From contig NZ_LKEU01000030.1 in NCBI RefSeq assembly GCF_001766835.1, positions 1 through 64,000 on the forward strand: a stretch of DNA of 64,000 nucleotides, read 5' to 3'. Under the pieces are notes generated by a model. The model was not told where the DNA came from, made no database searches, and worked only from the letters and a program-made list of their open reading frames with translations. Each line of letters starts with the position of its first letter. Within the stretch, counting starts at the first letter, position 1. Of this stretch, positions 62,641-64,000 are shown one piece after another. The DNA comes from Acetobacterium wieringae. GTDB lineage: Bacteria; Bacillota; Clostridia; Eubacteriales; Eubacteriaceae. The position numbers and the translations under genes are program-made.

Positions 62641-64000
62641 TTATTCGTCCATCATTTGTTCCTTCAAATACTTATACATCTGGCTGAAATCGTTGAGTTC
62701 ATCCTCGGATGTTGCGCTGCGAAGGGCTTCGATTTCAACAATATTGGTCACAAAAATATCCACCAGTTTGGGTTCAAAAAATTTTCCTTTTTCTTCGAGG
62801 AGATAAGCTACAGCAGATTCCTGAAACCAGGCCTCTTTGTAGGAGCGGATACTGCTAAGCGCATCGTAGACATCCGCAATCGCTGTAATTCGTGCAAAGA
62901 TATGGATGTCCAGCCCTGATTTACCGCTGGGATAGCCACCGCCGCCCCACTTTTCGTGATGTTCGAGAGCTACCAGAGAAGCATAACGGAGCATTTCCCG
63001 CTCGGAGCTTTTCAGAATTTCATAACCGATATTGGTGTGATACTTCATGATTTCAAACTCCTGCTCCGAAAGGCGGCCGGGTTTATGAAGGATATTTTCA
63101 CCGATCCCGATTTTTCCGACATCATGCATGGGTGATACCGCAGAGAGAATCGTCACATCACGCTCGGAGAGTCCGTACTCCCTGGCCAGATAGGCAGAAA
63201 CCCGGGCGACCCTTTTGACATGGTTAGCGGTTTCGAACGAGCGGGTTTCAATGACAGCGCCCAGTTTAGAAATCAAAACCTTCTGAGTATCCACAATTTC
63301 CTGGTTCAAATCAGCGATTTCGACCGTTTTCTGGTTAAGAATATTCTTTTCACGAATGGCATAGAGGAGGAGACCAATAATGGTGATCAGTACCCCGGTG
63401 ATCACAGAGAATAAAATAATCAAGTTTTTGTTTTTTTCAAAATAGGAGACCGGTTTATTGATTACTGTAGCGCCTTCCGGAACATAACTCAGTTGATATG
63501 TTTTTAGAACATTATAATCAAACATATATTGATAATGTGAACCATCCTCATAAACTAAGGGTGAAACGGATTGTCCGGCCCAGAGATCAAGCAGCGTATT
63601 GGCGGCACTTTCGCCATATTTATAGGAAGAAGCAACGTAGCCACCAACCACTCCAGTACCAAGGTAGAAATCCCAGAGTGCATACACCGGGTTCTTGGCG
63701 TTTTTTAAAATGTACCGGGGAACTTCATCATAATGGTAGGTTATACCATTTTTATCCCGAGAATACAAGACATAGAAAAACAGATCGGTGTCACCGCTAT
63801 TATCAACGATTGTTTTGAGTTCCTCCGGTGTTTTGTCAAAGTAGTGTTGACTTTCATATTCCGGGTATTTTTCGGCAAGCATGGACACGATGTCTGAGCG
63901 CATTTCGTTACTGGTGGTGGTTTCATCATAAATAAAATGCAGCGTTTTAATAGCTTTTGCTTGATTTTGTTCTAAAGCCAGGGCAACATTCTTTGACACA
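62641..64000 (-). CDS. membrane sensor HD-GYP phosphodiesterase, 5'-truncated
   Basis: The frame is open at the window edge, so the N-terminus is missing. The visible first 185 residues are the C-terminal part of an ABC-substrate-binding-type sensor (GGYVASSYKYGESAANTLLDL). A membrane helix (about 193-215), a coiled linker and an HD-GYP domain (about 235-420) follow, with MHDVGKIGI, KYHTNIGYEIL, HHEKWGGGGYPSG and ADVYDALSS. It should hydrolyse cyclic-di-GMP under control of an extracellular ligand. The sensor type is the same as in the EAL protein at 47.3 kb. Confidence 0.85.
   Translation of the reverse strand, partial: VSKNVALALEQNQAKAIKTLHFIYDETTTSNEMRSDIVSMLAEKYPEYESQHYFDKTPEELKTIVDNSGDTDLFFYVLYSRDKNGITYHYDEVPRYILKNAKNPVYALWDFYLGTGVVGGYVASSYKYGESAANTLLDLWAGQSVSPLVYEDGSHYQYMFDYNVLKTYQLSYVPEGATVINKPVSYFEKNKNLIILFSVITGVLITIIGLLLYAIREKNILNQKTVEIADLNQEIVDTQKVLISKLGAVIETRSFETANHVKRVARVSAYLAREYGLSERDVTILSAVSPMHDVGKIGIGENILHKPGRLSEQEFEIMKYHTNIGYEILKSSEREMLRYASLVALEHHEKWGGGGYPSGKSGLDIHIFARITAIADVYDALSSIRSYKEAWFQESAVAYLLEEKGKFFEPKLVDIFVTNIVEIEALRSATSEDELNDFSQMYKYLKEQMMDE

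Noticed and set aside
1..64000. tRNA, rRNA, insertion sequences, prophage or CRISPR arrays
   Set aside because: No cloverleaf signature, transposase, integrase, terminal inverted repeats or spaced repeats were noticed by eye; a tRNAscan or ISfinder run could overturn this.

Overview
The window looks like chromosomal DNA of an anaerobic Firmicute of the Eubacteriaceae, most like Acetobacterium. This is inferred from gene content, not from a database match. The supporting genes are a NuoG/glutamate-synthase-type iron-sulfur flavoprotein, an Mbh-like Mrp Na+/H+ antiporter set, secreted proteins with clostridial ChW repeats, a DUF5610-like protein, Gram-positive Shine-Dalgarno sites and many cyclic-di-GMP and chemotaxis genes. 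I saw no tRNA, rRNA, CRISPR array, insertion sequence or prophage.

Layout. 1-8.7 kb: the 3' part of a multidomain redox protein, then a reductase/transporter locus (flavin oxidoreductase and MFS carrier on the minus strand) with a divergent PucR/CdaR-type regulator. 8.7-11.6 kb: DbpA-like RNA helicase, Nudix hydrolase and HD-domain (p)ppGpp-hydrolase-like protein. 11.6-17.3 kb: a probable small RNA and a five-gene nickel/peptide-type ABC importer. 17.3-22 kb: pstSCAB-phoU behind a clear Pho box; PstA carries a PDZ-like insert. 22-31.6 kb: PAS-GGDEF protein, small acetyltransferase, poly-HAMP chemoreceptor, two small unknowns, then a GGDEF / HD-GYP / FeoA group. 31.6-35.8 kb: eight overlapping Mrp genes without the NuoL-like part of MrpA. 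36-42 kb: two large chemoreceptors with the same C-terminal tail. 42.6-44.1 kb: PspA plus a GIDE-domain membrane protein. 44.2-52.7 kb: YbaK-like protein, secreted subtilase with ChW repeats, sensor-EAL protein, DUF4153 membrane protein, EcsC protein. 52.8-57 kb: ABC exporter with MerR regulator, CsbD-like protein, secreted CHAP protein with ChW repeats. 57.4-59.2 kb: PiT phosphate transporter with its DUF47 partner. 59.3-61.2 kb: a universal stress gene flanked by two related non-coding transcription units. 61.2-64 kb: GGDEF protein and the 3' part of a sensor-HD-GYP protein.

Most notable is the pair of roughly 470 and 525 nt non-coding units at 59371-59843 and 60658-61184. Both have the same promoter architecture, the same 5' end, and the same 3' module: hairpin, strong Shine-Dalgarno, seven-codon ORF (MTTEIL plus G or D), and a terminator whose stem shows compensatory changes. 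Their central parts have diverged. I could not assign them to a known RNA family.

Functionally the window combines phosphate uptake (Pst, PiT), envelope and general stress (PspA-GIDE, CsbD, Usp), ion homeostasis (Mrp) and dense signalling: six cyclic-di-GMP turnover proteins and three chemoreceptors.
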